A stretch of DNA of 64,000 nt from Sphagnum compactum (taxonomy: Eukaryota; Bryophyta; Sphagnopsida; Sphagnales), in NCBI GenBank assembly GCA_965153455.1, contig OZ234493.1, positions 35,268,213 to 35,332,212 on the forward strand. The letters run 5' to 3'. The first letter of the stretch is position 1; every line of letters begins with the position of its first letter. The translations under genes were made by a program, and so were the position numbers. Shown piece by piece: positions 1 to 11,140 of this stretch. A model generated the notes under the pieces. The model ran no database searches and was not told where the DNA came from. It saw only the letters and a list, made by a program, of their open reading frames with translations.

Positions 1-186
1 TTAAACAAAATATGAACACCTTTAGTTTAAAAAAAACAAGGGTTCAATAAAATAGGACATTCAATTTTGTTTAAACCATATTTATAATTAAATATATGTA
101 TTTATAATTATTTATGGATATTTTGACCAATAAATTTTACTAACAACAATTGATTATTAGTCCAAATTCATATTAGAGTAACTCAA

Positions 187-640
187 TAGGTACATAAAGC
201 TTCTAGGCTAGGTTGCTAGGTAGGTTAGGTAGGTTAGGTAGGTAAAGTAGGCTAATTAACCTATTGTAATTAAACTAGATTTCCTAGGTAGGTTAGAAAA
301 AAATGTTCATAACAATAAAATGACAAAATTTATTGTTTGTTGAGGATATGGTGTAATGGTTGAGGATTGGTCCCTCAACATGGAGGTGAGATATTCGAAT
401 TCTCACACTTACACCTTATTTAGCTAGGCTAGGTGGTTAGGCTAGACTACCTATCCTAGTCAGGTTTTTAGCCTCTAGGTTAGGTAACCTAATTAACTTC
501 CTAGGTTAAGCTTGTTGCTTAAGCTAAGTAGCTTCACTAAGTTTTTAACCTAGGTTAGGGTGTTTAACATAATTTTTAAAGTTTAGGTGTTTAGCTCAAG
601 CTAGGTTTACTTACCTACTTAAACCTTATTTACATATTAA
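187..640. repeat. TAGGT-rich degenerate repeat tract
   Basis: AGGTAGGTT and AGGCTAGGT words recur densely at about 207-300 and again at 420-600, on both sides of a tRNA-like stretch. The copies are irregular, so this is a decayed simple repeat or the end of a dispersed element rather than a clean microsatellite. Similar TAGGTAAGTA-type words return near 11.1, 41.35, 59.45 and 63.95 kb. No coding potential was seen. Confidence 0.55.
342..414 (+). repeat. tRNA-derived SINE-like fragment
   Basis: TGGTGTAATGG at 349-359 fits a polymerase III box A. TATTCGAATTCT at about 392-403 fits a box B/T-loop, flanked by GTGAG and CTCAC arms that can form a T-stem. The spacing is that of a tRNA, but the anticodon stem and acceptor stem do not pair, so it is not a working tRNA gene. 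A tRNA-derived SINE head or dead tRNA copy is the likely origin. No target duplication or tail was identified. Confidence 0.4.
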
Positions 641-2103
641 GTCAAATGTTTATTCATTTTGACTACCATTTTGAGTAATAATCAAGATTAAAGTTGGTCA
701 AGTTGACTAATTGATATGAATAATTAAAAAACCAATAATTAAAAAGACCATCAATAAAAAGACAATCAATTGAAAAAAAAAATGTTGATTTGACGAATAG
801 CCAACTTGGACATGTTGGAATCAACTTGTCTAATAGGATCGATTGGATAAGTCAACAAATGTCACAATTTGGTCTTTTTGGACCAATTATGCTAATGACG
901 AAAGCCATGATTTGTAATATTGTATCAAGTTTCCAAACCTACCTTGTTTGTTTTTTTTTACTTCATTTATTTCCCCTTAGGTTGCATGGAGTTTCCAAAT
1001 GAATTGGTTGATATGCAAGTTTCTAATGTGCACGATCTTAGCCCTCATGAGTTCTTGTAAGCTTTGCCATCAACAATATTGAAAATGAAGTTAAAGAGGT
1101 TGAAGAACATGCAATTGTTGAAAAGTGTTGTATTTATGATATGTAGTTGATGAATTTGAAGAAACAAGGTGTTTCATGCAAACATCATAACCATAATTTG
1201 GCCATTTGAGTGTTTTATCAAATGAACAATAACCAACCTATTGATTTTACTCAAAACTAGGTTATGTGTTGTATCATTTGTCATATTCAAATAGCAAGTC
1301 AAAAATCTTGACCTTATGCCCTAGATTATGAAAGGGCTCATTGTTTACCTTAAATCCAATGGCATACCTACCATGAAAAAAACGTAGAAGGGGAGGACAT
1401 TCCCTAAATGAAGAGGTTTGTATAAAAGGTTAGTAGTTGCCTTAGGATTGGACTTAAATGTGAGCTAGCCACCAAGCATCCACATGTTACCCCAAGTGTA
1501 ATCTTTAGGGAATTTTCCTCTATTAACCAATTTAGAAAAAATAATGAAACACAAATTACTTTTTTAGAAGATGTCATGTTGTATGCCATTATAGGATTAA
1601 ACCACATCTTAATTTTTCAAGATTGATGTAGGGCAACCATTTTGCTTATGTTTATATTCATTATTCATGAATAGAAATTTCAAAAATGTTTCATTATCAT
1701 GCCCAAATGAACTTCACAAAATTGGTGCATTTTGGGGTTTTCAATAGTCCATTAACGTACATTACATTTTATGAAATGACATGGAAACTTGCATTTATGG
1801 TTCACCAAGATGTAATTGAAATTTGAATAAAAAAATAAGTGTTGTTCATTGAAGATTTTTTATGTAGTGAGTCCATATGCATAATTTTGAAAGATACTTT
1901 CACTTCTAGTGATTTAAATAAAAAGCTCTGCTATTGGTTATATTTAATCATTTTGAAGTTTTTTTCTCACTTGGTAACTATAGTTAGTCAATGTGTGGAA
2001 ATTGAACCTTTTATAATAGATGTGTGTTTTAATTTATCACCTATGTCTTTGAATTTGGGAGGCCACAAAAAAAATTGCCCATGTACATGATTTTATGGAC
2101 ATT

Positions 2104-2892
2104 CTAGTCTATAAATGCCCGCTTCCAAAAAACTATTATTTTGTGGAAAAAATCTAACAATGGGGGGCAAGCTTGGGAACAAGCTTGCATAGATTTTGGA
2201 TTGAGGCCTACAAAATTGAACACTAGGTTTGTGATTTATTGTTGCCCATCTTATGTTTTTTCAATTCTAGTGAAGTTTTTGGATTATGTTCATGTTTGGT
2301 TGTTTTTTTTAAAAATGCACATTGGGTTTCTTCTTTTCAAAATTGCAAGTTTGCAAGCCAAGTTTTTGCTATTCCATGATGGATTGACATTCCAAAGCAC
2401 TATTAATCTATGTTATAATTGACAAAATGTCACATTTCAAAGTCGCATATTGTCTCCAAAGACATGGGCAATTGTGAAGAGATAGTCAAAGTTTTGTCCC
2501 CCATTGTCACCAATTATGTTTTGAACCAAAATCAAAGGCATCGGTTCCTTGGAGATGCCTTGTATTTCATCATCTTTACATACCATGACTTTCACCAAGA
2601 CCTTGCATTAATGGTTTTTCTTAATAGCTTGGTGGACCTAGAAGCTTCTATTTTTTTTTATCAAAAGTTGGAAAAAAAAGTGTTGGATGTCTTAAACTCT
2701 TTCCTTTCATTTTTACATTGTGTTGAAAAAAAGAACGGTCACAATATGTTGGTGCTAACGTTGAATCCCATATTTAAATCCATGCATCTATTCAACATTT
2801 ATGCAAGTTGTGATAATGTAATAGTCCTAATTGTTGCATATGATGAGGAGTTATTGCCTTTTTTAATGGAGGTGTATGTTTTCTATTGTTGA
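2104..2892 (+). pseudogene. hAT-superfamily transposase remnant
   Basis: The forward translation, with stops and frame changes, carries the order of motifs of plant hAT transposases. These are GGQAWEQACIDFGLRPTKL near 2161-2214, then FHDGLTFQSTINLCYN near 2374-2419, then a stretch ending VLSPIVTNYVLNQ (2482-2530), then the hallmark HNMLVLTLNPIFKSMHLF near 2740-2793, and an acidic AYDEELLPFLME segment. In the family the hallmark reads close to HNMLxLMLDPRFK; here two of its residues (M to T, D to N) have changed. The longest open stretch is 2419-2892. The C-terminal dimerisation region was not recognised after 2892. Related decayed sequence may begin near 1.0 kb, but no terminal inverted repeats or 8-bp duplication were found. 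It is an inactive relic. Confidence 0.62.
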
Positions 2893-3589
2893 AGAACCTC
2901 AAGACTTGGCTTAAATGCTACAAGTGAATTTTTTTCTTACACCATGGACATAACAACAAACACATGGAAGACTGTGTTGTGAAAGAATTGTATGGCTACT
3001 GTTGATATCTAGTTGATGTAAACATTTACAAATGTGCCTTAATTTGGTGGTGCACATAAGAACATAACTTTCTAACAATTGTTGTGTTGGCAAGATAAAT
3101 CCTAGACATCCTAGCTAGCTAAGTTGAAACATAACAAATTTTTTCAATTGTTAGAATTCTCACAACATGTCACAAACATCATTTTAAAACCAAAACAATT
3201 CGACAAGTTGATTTTCAATAGCGAGAATTGACCATTTGACCAATAAGTTAAGTGCACCAAGTTTTGCAATTTTGCATCTACACGTGAGGCAAAGTCAAAT
3301 TTGGTGGAAGAATTAGATACTAAATTTGAACATGAGGTGGAACATGAGGAATTTCCATATGCTTTTAATGTTTATCTATCATTTGTGTGATGCATTTAAT
3401 AATTATGTTGATGACTTTAATAAAACATCGTCATACACATATGTGTCTTGTTGAATATGACACATGTTTTAGGGTAAAATAAACTAGAAACTCAAAAATC
3501 ATGAAATGAATTTTCTGTTAAATTTTAGCACAAAAAACTCTTCCATGCATATGATTCCAAGTTGGCATGCAGTTTTCTATTGGTCTTCA

Positions 3590-4045
3590 TGTTTATGGTG
3601 GGGTTATTGTGTTTTCTATGTCATATGCAAGTTTTTTGTTTTTTTTCTTTGTACCTTTTATGTCATATATGGGTTTTTCACCTTTTTTCTTTCCCTTTCG
3701 TGTCATATGTGTGTCTTTTACACCAATATTTTTCTGGTCTTCTAGTTTTTTTTGTGTCTTATGTGTCACTATGTCATTATAAACAATTTTTTTTTGGTAT
3801 TCTAATTCAATTTCTTCAAGTGTCTTCTCTGTCATTGTGTCATTGCAAACAATTTTTTTATTAGTCTTATAGTTTTTCTTTGTCTTCTTGTCACTACGTC
3901 ATTATAGGAATTTATTTGTTTTTGGGTCTTATGTTTTGCTTTCTTTGTGTTTATGTGTCATTGCAAGCATTTTTTTGTTGGTCCTTTTTTTGTGTCTTCT
4001 ATGTCACTACATGCATTTGTTTTTTATTAGTCAAGTTGTCAAGTC
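3590..4045. repeat. T-rich imperfect minisatellite, ~50-60 bp unit
   Basis: Units built on TGTGTCACTATGTCATTATAA / TGTCATTGTGTCATTGCAA followed by a T-run recur roughly every 50-60 bp, with decay between copies. Several open frames on both strands come only from this low-complexity repeat (hydrophobic, F/L/C-rich) and should not be called genes. Confidence 0.6.
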
Positions 4046-4046
4046 T

Positions 4047-4460
4047 TGGTGTAAGCACTCAATCATGAGCCACACTCACCCCTTCAGGTCATTAACTTTT
4101 TAAAGAATATTTTTGGAATTGCTTTTTAAATTCTTTTTAAAAATCATTAAAATATTTAAGATCTATTATTTTATATTATATGTTAAATTTTACATTAATT
4201 ATTTATGAAAAAAGCTATGAATCCTTTTACACTGCAAAAGCAATGGTTACAATTACTTTTAAACCATTTTTAGGTTTTTTTCATTCATTAATTTGATTTC
4301 AATTTTTTAAGATATGTATATCAATGTTTGAGAAAAACTCCATTTGTAGTGCTTTTTCCCCTAAAATGTTACATACAAAGAGGATGTGAAATATTGGTCC
4401 ATATTATTAATTTATTTTCCCTTAATTTATTTTCTATGTTGGTTGTTAGAACACAATAGT
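4047..4460. other. AT-rich stretch, nothing recognised
   Basis: Long A and T runs and no open frame of note. No RNA, repeat or protein similarity was recognised. Confidence 0.5.
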
Positions 4461-4464
4461 CGAC

Positions 4465-4720
4465 ACCTTGTGTCACAACCTTAGGCATACAACTAAGGTT
4501 GAGGCAATATGAAAGATGGGTCTAAGAGCAAAGCTAGGACACAACATAAATAAATGAAACATACTCCCACATGAAGTGGGTTGGAGCTCTTGGGAATCAA
4601 GGGAAGCATCCCTCTCATTCCCGAAATGAATTCCCATTTTGGGAGTTGGGACTCCAAAAGAGTCCATGGTGTTTAAAAGGCATTTGAAGGATCAAATGAC
4701 CTCTAGAATTTAAATCAAAT
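4465..4720 (+). mobile_element. Diverged LTR fragment (5' end of the 36-kb LTR family)
   Basis: It begins TGTCACAACCTTAGGC at about 4471, matching the start of the LTR at 36099 (TGTCACAACCCTAGCC). About 150 bp on it shares the CATTTTGGGAGTTGGGACTCC-type segment with 37105-37160. The copy is strongly diverged and fades into unrecognised sequence. No target duplication was seen. Confidence 0.5.
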
Positions 4721-5479
4721 GAACTTTTGCTTGATGTTACAAATATCAAGTAATGAAGCCTATAAAAAGATTGGTTTGCATGCTAAAAGAGACATGCTTT
4801 GAGGGAATTATGAGGTTCCAAAGATTCAAAACACTATATGTCCCCATTCTGAGAGTTCATTTTGAGGCTCCCTTGAAAATGATCATTTCAATGCAACCCC
4901 CACACATATTACAAAGTAATATTACATGGAGGAGGGTGGTGCCTTTTCCCAAATTTGGGCCTTAATTGTGAATCCATTATGAATCTAAGGCATAAATTGT
5001 GACCTTGTATTGGGTCCATTTCCATTAACCACGTGCATTGTTTAGATTGTGCAAATGAATTCACTGAAAGGTGCCTATGAAATAATGAACATGTCTCTTC
5101 ATTTTAGCCTCATCCTAAAGCTTTCATGACACACCCTTAAATTGTCAAATGGTTTGAGGGTAGAAAACCTTATTGATTCCAAGTTTTGCAATGGAATGGT
5201 GCAAACCCATGGTGTGTTCCCTAGTTCCCTCAAATAAAGAAGGTGTGGGAGCTTTAGAAGGAGACTAAAAAAAACTCAATAAAATGAACTCAAGGTGAAA
5301 TCAATTTTCACAAAACAAGAATAAAAATGATTAGTGCAAATTGAAGCCAAAATGGTGCATGGATGAACCACAAGTAATTCACACTCATAGAATTCAAATT
5401 GACTATAAATGGTGGTATGGGGATTACACCGAAGTGGTGCAAATTTTCCAAATTATGAATCATGTTATTTTGCAGGTTC

Positions 5480-5991
5480 ATAATTCTTTCATATGGACTT
5501 TGATTCAAGAGCTTTCAATGGAAAGTTTGTAGCCCTTGAAAAAATATTTTCAACATTGTATCACTTTATTGAATCAAAGGTAATTTGACCCATTTTCATA
5601 TCTTTAATGGTTAAAAGGTGAATTACTAATTTGACTTTGATCATTCAATTAGCCATAACTTGTGTTTCATATTTTCAATTTGGAAATGCAAACCCACTTT
5701 AAATATTTATTTTTCAAAACTTTTTCAATGGTCAAAAAAGTGCTCAAATTGGACAAGGCATGTTCTCCCAAACCTTGTTTCAAAGTTACAAGACACCCCA
5801 AGATTTTAACTTCACACAAATGGGAAATTTGCAATTGAAAATCTTGAGGATTTTTTTCTTCACTCCCACACATTTCCTTTTCACAAGGGGAATGTGTTTA
5901 TGCCTCTCTTGCTTTAAACTATTCCCAACTTGTTGTCCCTTTGTTTTTTTTTTAGCTTGGTCACAAACCCAAGGCTAAGGTTGGGACATTT
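5480..5991 (-). mobile_element. Diverged LTR fragment, inverted
   Basis: On the minus strand, from about 5991, the sequence reads TGTCCCAACCTTAGCCTTG, then TTTGTGACCAAG. This is the start of the same LTR family as 36099 and 36954. Farther along, the complement of 5640-5700 matches 37245-37300, including the words GAAACACAAGTTATGGC. With the copy at 4465 it forms a facing pair of LTR starts. It is old and degenerate. Confidence 0.5.
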
Positions 5992-5999
5992 CACATGTC

Positions 6000-8900
6000 C
6001 TTCTGTCTTAATGTGAGGAACTAAAGGGAAAATGCCATAGGTTCTTCTTTTTATCATTGTCTTCATGGAATTATTAACCATAATTTGGGATAAACTTAAG
6101 GGTGTGTCATCTAGACTAGACCAATGTTATGTATCCACATTCATACACAATTTGACAAGTACATTTTATTTTATCATGCCCATTACTTAGTCCAAAACAA
6201 GTATTGGTTGTTGTTTTGTTGGGCTTGATAAAAGGTGGCAATCAGGCTTTGAAAGATGTTCATTAAACATGTTAAAAAAGTTCCCTAACTATAATGTGTT
6301 GGCTCATGATGAAATTATTTTGAAAGAATGCAATTTAGAATTGTGAAAGTTAGGATGTGCAATATAATAATGAACCAAATGGGTTTGAAATGCAACTATT
6401 GTTTAAAACCCACATATGATAATTGATTTAAAGTTTAACTACTATGCAAAGCCTAAAAACATGACATGGAAAGACTATCCATCACAAATTGCAAGGAACA
6501 TAAAAATAATGAACACCAATCATAAATTAGATGAAACATAAAAATTGCCTCCATAAGGATTGTGAACACCATCCATATTGGACTTAATGATAGATGTGCA
6601 CACTTTGCCCACATGTATGCCTTGTTGGTTACTATTTAGATGTGAAATAAGAAACAATTAGATTTGTAGCCCTTTATAATCATGTTCCATAATCATGCAA
6701 GATAAAAAGTTTAGAAATTGAAACAAAATGAAACCAAGGATCACCACTTGCAAATTGGTCATAAAAACTTCAAATTATTTTTAGCTACAAGATTATTGTT
6801 TGATAGATTTTACAACTAGTTGTTAATGGGTAGAAATTTCTAAACTAGTTAGTACCATAGGCCTTCTAGTAACTAATAATTACTAGTGGTAAATTTACTC
6901 TCCTTTATTTAAGGGAAAAGCTAGTGGGATTAAGAAGTTCATGTTAGTGAATGATTGGGGGTAACCTATCCAATCATCTAGGAGATTTCTAAGAAGAGAT
7001 TAGAATAAGGGCCCTATTTTCTTGGGGTCAATGTGGGCCTTGTGTGGTTTGTGGAGAAGGAGGATTAGAGGAGGTGTTGGGGACCTTTAATTCATTTGAT
7101 ACTTTAGTGGTTGGGGGTTGGAATGAAGGACTCTCTTGGAGGAGTGGGTGTTATACTACTAGGGAGGAGAATGTAGTGAAGAAATGTGCTTGTATTTGTG
7201 TGTAATTTTAATGGAAAATTGTTGAGGAATTCGATGTGTTTTGGTGTGTATCTATGTTATTAGGAGGTGTGGAAGGTAAAATAACTTTATACTATACAAA
7301 GTAGGTCGCTCCTTGACATGGTATTTCTACATTTTAAAAAAAAGAAAGTAAATAGGCATACCATTTGGTAGCCTCTGGAGTAATAAGTTACTAGCTGCTA
7401 TAGGAAGGTAGCAACTAATATTTGGTGGTAGAAAGAAAGGGGAGAACACCAATAGGCTTGCAAACTAAAACATATAGATGCACGTGGTAAGCAATGGCTA
7501 TGAGTGGATGTAGTGTGCTACAAACAGTAGAAGGTAGGGGGGAGGCGTTATGGGGTGCTACAAGTGGTAGGCAGAGTCATTAAAGGGATTGCAAGCATGG
7601 TTGAAGTGGGACAATAGATGTAAGAGGTCTATAGACACCACTAAGGCAATAATCGAGGGCTGTTGAAGGTATTGCATAACCGTAGAGAATAACTACTTTT
7701 GGGTTATGATCAATTCCCATGTTGCCTTTCTTTAATTTCTTCCCTTGCCCCCTTGGATTAACCTACAAATAGGATGGTAGAAGTTTGTTATGAGGTAATA
7801 AACCTTACCTTTTTCCTTTACTCTTTGTATGACTGGTTGTAATAAAGTAAGTTAGTGAGGGTAGTTTCTTTATGTTGAGTAATAAGGTGTTGACCTTATT
7901 CTCTTGGTCCTACCTCCTGAAGGACGATGATGATTGAAGGTCGCAATTTCATCCCTTAACACTAGTATTTTAAAGTTGCATTTCAGATCAAAAATTAATC
8001 TCACTTGACTCCAAAATTGCATTGTAGATTATAAATGTTTCAAATTTCATGTAAAAACCTTGAAATCATTGGGTCTAGTTGGTCCATAAGAAAATTCTAA
8101 GATTGGACTTCATAAAATTGAAGTTAGAAATGTTCTCTTGTCCTCAACATCTCCAAAAACTATTGTAACAACCAACTTTATAAGTTTCATAACTTTGATA
8201 TCTAGTGATTAATAATTTGGTTAAATGCCAACCTAACCCCCAATCTAAAGGTAGGATTACAAACAAAAGGAGGTTTCAATGCTACACTAAGTTATGGCAT
8301 TTTATGGTCATAAAAAATAAGAAACTTGTTGATGAAGAATTGATTTATCAACACCATTGGGCATTACAAACTTATGTGACAAAAATGAACTTTAAGGATG
8401 GCCAAATGACTAAAGAAAGTCAATTCAACATTTGGTTGCAATTAGTAGTGTAGATAGATTACCTTTGTCATATTCGTTTGTTTTTGAGAAGAGGATCACT
8501 TATCCAATTCAATAATTGATGTGTATGTTGGGTCGATTCATGGTTAGGGCATCCAAAAAAAGAAAAAAAATTCCACGACTTTCTTAAAGTTATTTTTAAA
8601 TTACAAAATTAAAAATTTATATGAAACAAATTTAAGGTAAAATTTTTAAATAATCCAAGATAAGATAATTCCTGCAGTGGTGGTGATTTTTCACATGTGC
8701 ACATAATTGTGCATGAATATTTTGGTTTAAAAATAAAAACACCAATTGTCAAACTGGGCTTTAAAAATCAATTAAACATGTTTTTTGCATGATTATTTCC
8801 TACACATTTGACCTACATCTAAAGTTAAATTTTTTGAACCTAATGAATACAAAAAAATTAACCAAATGATTTAATAAAAGAATCGTTTCCCTTGTAGCCC

Positions 8901-11028
8901 TTTGTTTCAATATTTCAAAAATTTGAAATTTTCATATGATATTTTTTTTCTTCAAATTGACCTAATAAACATGTAGTTGCATAAAGGAAAACATGGTTTT
9001 TTTGTACAAAAAAATTGAAATCAATTGCATCATTTTATGGATTCCTCTAAAACAATTATAATATGAACACATGATCATAAATCAGGGAAGGACTCAAAGG
9101 GTGAAAACATGGTAAAGTTTGCCAATGAAGGATATTTTTTTTTTGGTGGAAAATATCCATAAATTAAGCCTTAATACATTGAATTCATGATTTTTCATTT
9201 TAATGATCAATAAGAGGAGGATCTTTGACTTCATTGCATAATATTGAAAAATTGCATGTTTTAGTATGCATTTAAGTACATTTAAAAAAATAAAAGTACA
9301 TGAAAAGTAGGTGTCCTGTTCTTGCTTGAAGTATGTGAAAACATGATGATTTAATACAATTATAATTGGATTTTTTATAATTCAAATGGATAAAACACTA
9401 ATATGTATCAATGTGTTTTTTTAAAAATCATGTTATAGTCATAATCTATCAAAGTTTTCATATAAAAATATCTTGGAAATTTTGAAAACCCAACTATTTT
9501 AAAACAATTTTTCATTCACTTTTCTTATATTAAAATTCTTGACACTTTATGTGTGTCTTCCCATAAATTCAATGGAGTGCACCATTGTTTCATGATGAAA
9601 GTTAAAGAAGTTTTGAATAAATTTTTTCATGTTTATGCCATAAATGTGATTATGAATACATGTGGGACTCCTTTTTTGGCATATTTTACCATGCTTTCAC
9701 CCTAAAAAGATTTTTATACAACATCCAATCATTATTGGATTTTCTCAATACTTTAATAGTAGGAACACAATAATACACCATAATTATAATATACTAAACA
9801 CTATGAAAATCTAAAATTGTCCTTTACAATCTTGTTTCAATTAGACATTCCTTTTTAAACCCCAATTGTGAATGAGCCATGTTGTTAATGTGCATTGATT
9901 GTTAATAGATTGCATTGCCACAAATTATTCGTCCTTTTAAACCATGCTCACAATGCCAATGTTAGGGCCAATCTTATGGAACATGTATAAGTTGAACTTG
10001 AAAGCAACATACTCAATGTTTGCTTGTGGTTTTATCCACCAAGCAATGAATAAAATATCATTACGACATTCCATTATATATTTGAAGGTTTGAAAGAAGT
10101 CACCACAATACAGCTTTAGGGGGTCAACATACACCATGTTTAAGTAAGATCGAAACACTTCACCACTCACACAAAATCACAAATGAAGTCTCTTTCCTTT
10201 GAAAAAAATAAATTGTTGATGAATTCAAGCATTGGCATCTGGCATGTCAGACCAATTATTGTCTCAACATCAATATCTATGAGCTATGTAAGTTTAGTAG
10301 GCTCTAGGTGCCTCTTGAGTGAAGTTGGAAAAATATACACATTGATTACCACTAGCTTCAATTTTTTGTTCACAAGAGATAATGTAAAAGATTTGGACAA
10401 CAAGGTTGGTGTGATGTGCCACACAATGCATGCCAATGATGTAAGGAACACGCTATTCCTTTCAATGCATAGTCTAGGTTGTTTTAATGTGCTTGAATAC
10501 AATGACACCTTTTGCGTTGAAACACACAAGCTTGTAGAAGCTATGTCATGCACAAAGAGGCCCTTGTACACCACAAGAGACTACACTAGCATGTTAGTTA
10601 GATTGTTTAGTTAAGATCCCTCTATTACCCTTTCCAAGATGTTCAACAAGATGATTTTTGCCTCCAATTGTCCACCACACATGCATTCACATTATCTTCG
10701 TGGGGGTCTACAAATGAAATTATGTAAGAATATTATAACCTACAAAGGTTTGGTCCTTGTTGTAACCATGGGCAATGGGCAAGATATATAGCTATTGGAT
10801 GGGGTTAACAATTTTAACTTCACAAAATGTAATCCAACCAAGGAAAAATGCAATGTTGATTTAGTTGAGGTTCATTCGCTATGTGATTTGTGCAAGTTGC
10901 AATGCATTGGTGTGCTAGTTTAGTCAAACACAAATCATTTCATTTATGTGACCCAAACCCACAATACTACACCATCCATTGGGAACACATTATGATTTAG
11001 TTCTAGATGACACAATGGAGTTACCAAG
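6000..11028. other. Gene-free AT-rich DNA
   Basis: No protein family, RNA gene or splice-consistent exon series could be recognised. A stretch at about 6800-7330 has a TTTATTTAAGGG TATA-like element and a GACATGGTAT word near 7317. This is vaguely like a Copia LTR plus primer-binding site, but too weak to call. Short open frames at 8205-8453 and 10183-10614 have no recognisable homology, and the latter is opposed by an equally open antisense frame. Confidence 0.45.
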
Positions 11029-11140
11029 GTTCCACCATATCCTATTGTGAAACCTTACTACTTTCACCTCACACTACTTAGGTAAGTACCTATGTAAATG
11101 AGTAAGTATCATAGGTAAATTGGTAGGGAATGTGATAAGG
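11029..11140 (+). repeat. Dispersed repeat R1, copy a
   Basis: GGTTCCACC, then ACCTCACACTACTTAGGTAAGT, then a series of TAGGTAA words align in order with 63895-63991 at the other end of the window. The similarity is partial and interrupted by small indels, as expected for an old transposon family. No coding sequence lies inside. Confidence 0.5.

Noticed and set aside
342-414. A functional tRNA gene
   Set aside because: Box A and box B are present, but the acceptor and anticodon stems do not pair. It is better read as a tRNA-derived repeat.
3562-3864. Hydrophobic membrane protein frame
   Set aside because: It lies in a T-rich minisatellite with several frames open at once.
7280-7330. Primer-binding site of a Copia element
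   Set aside because: Only GGTAT agrees with the methionine-tRNA complement; the following bases differ, and no LTR pair or pol was found.
10183-10614. 143-codon forward frame that might be a gene
   Set aside because: It is opposed by a 96-codon antisense frame, has no recognisable family or splice partners, and lies in repeat-like AT-rich DNA.
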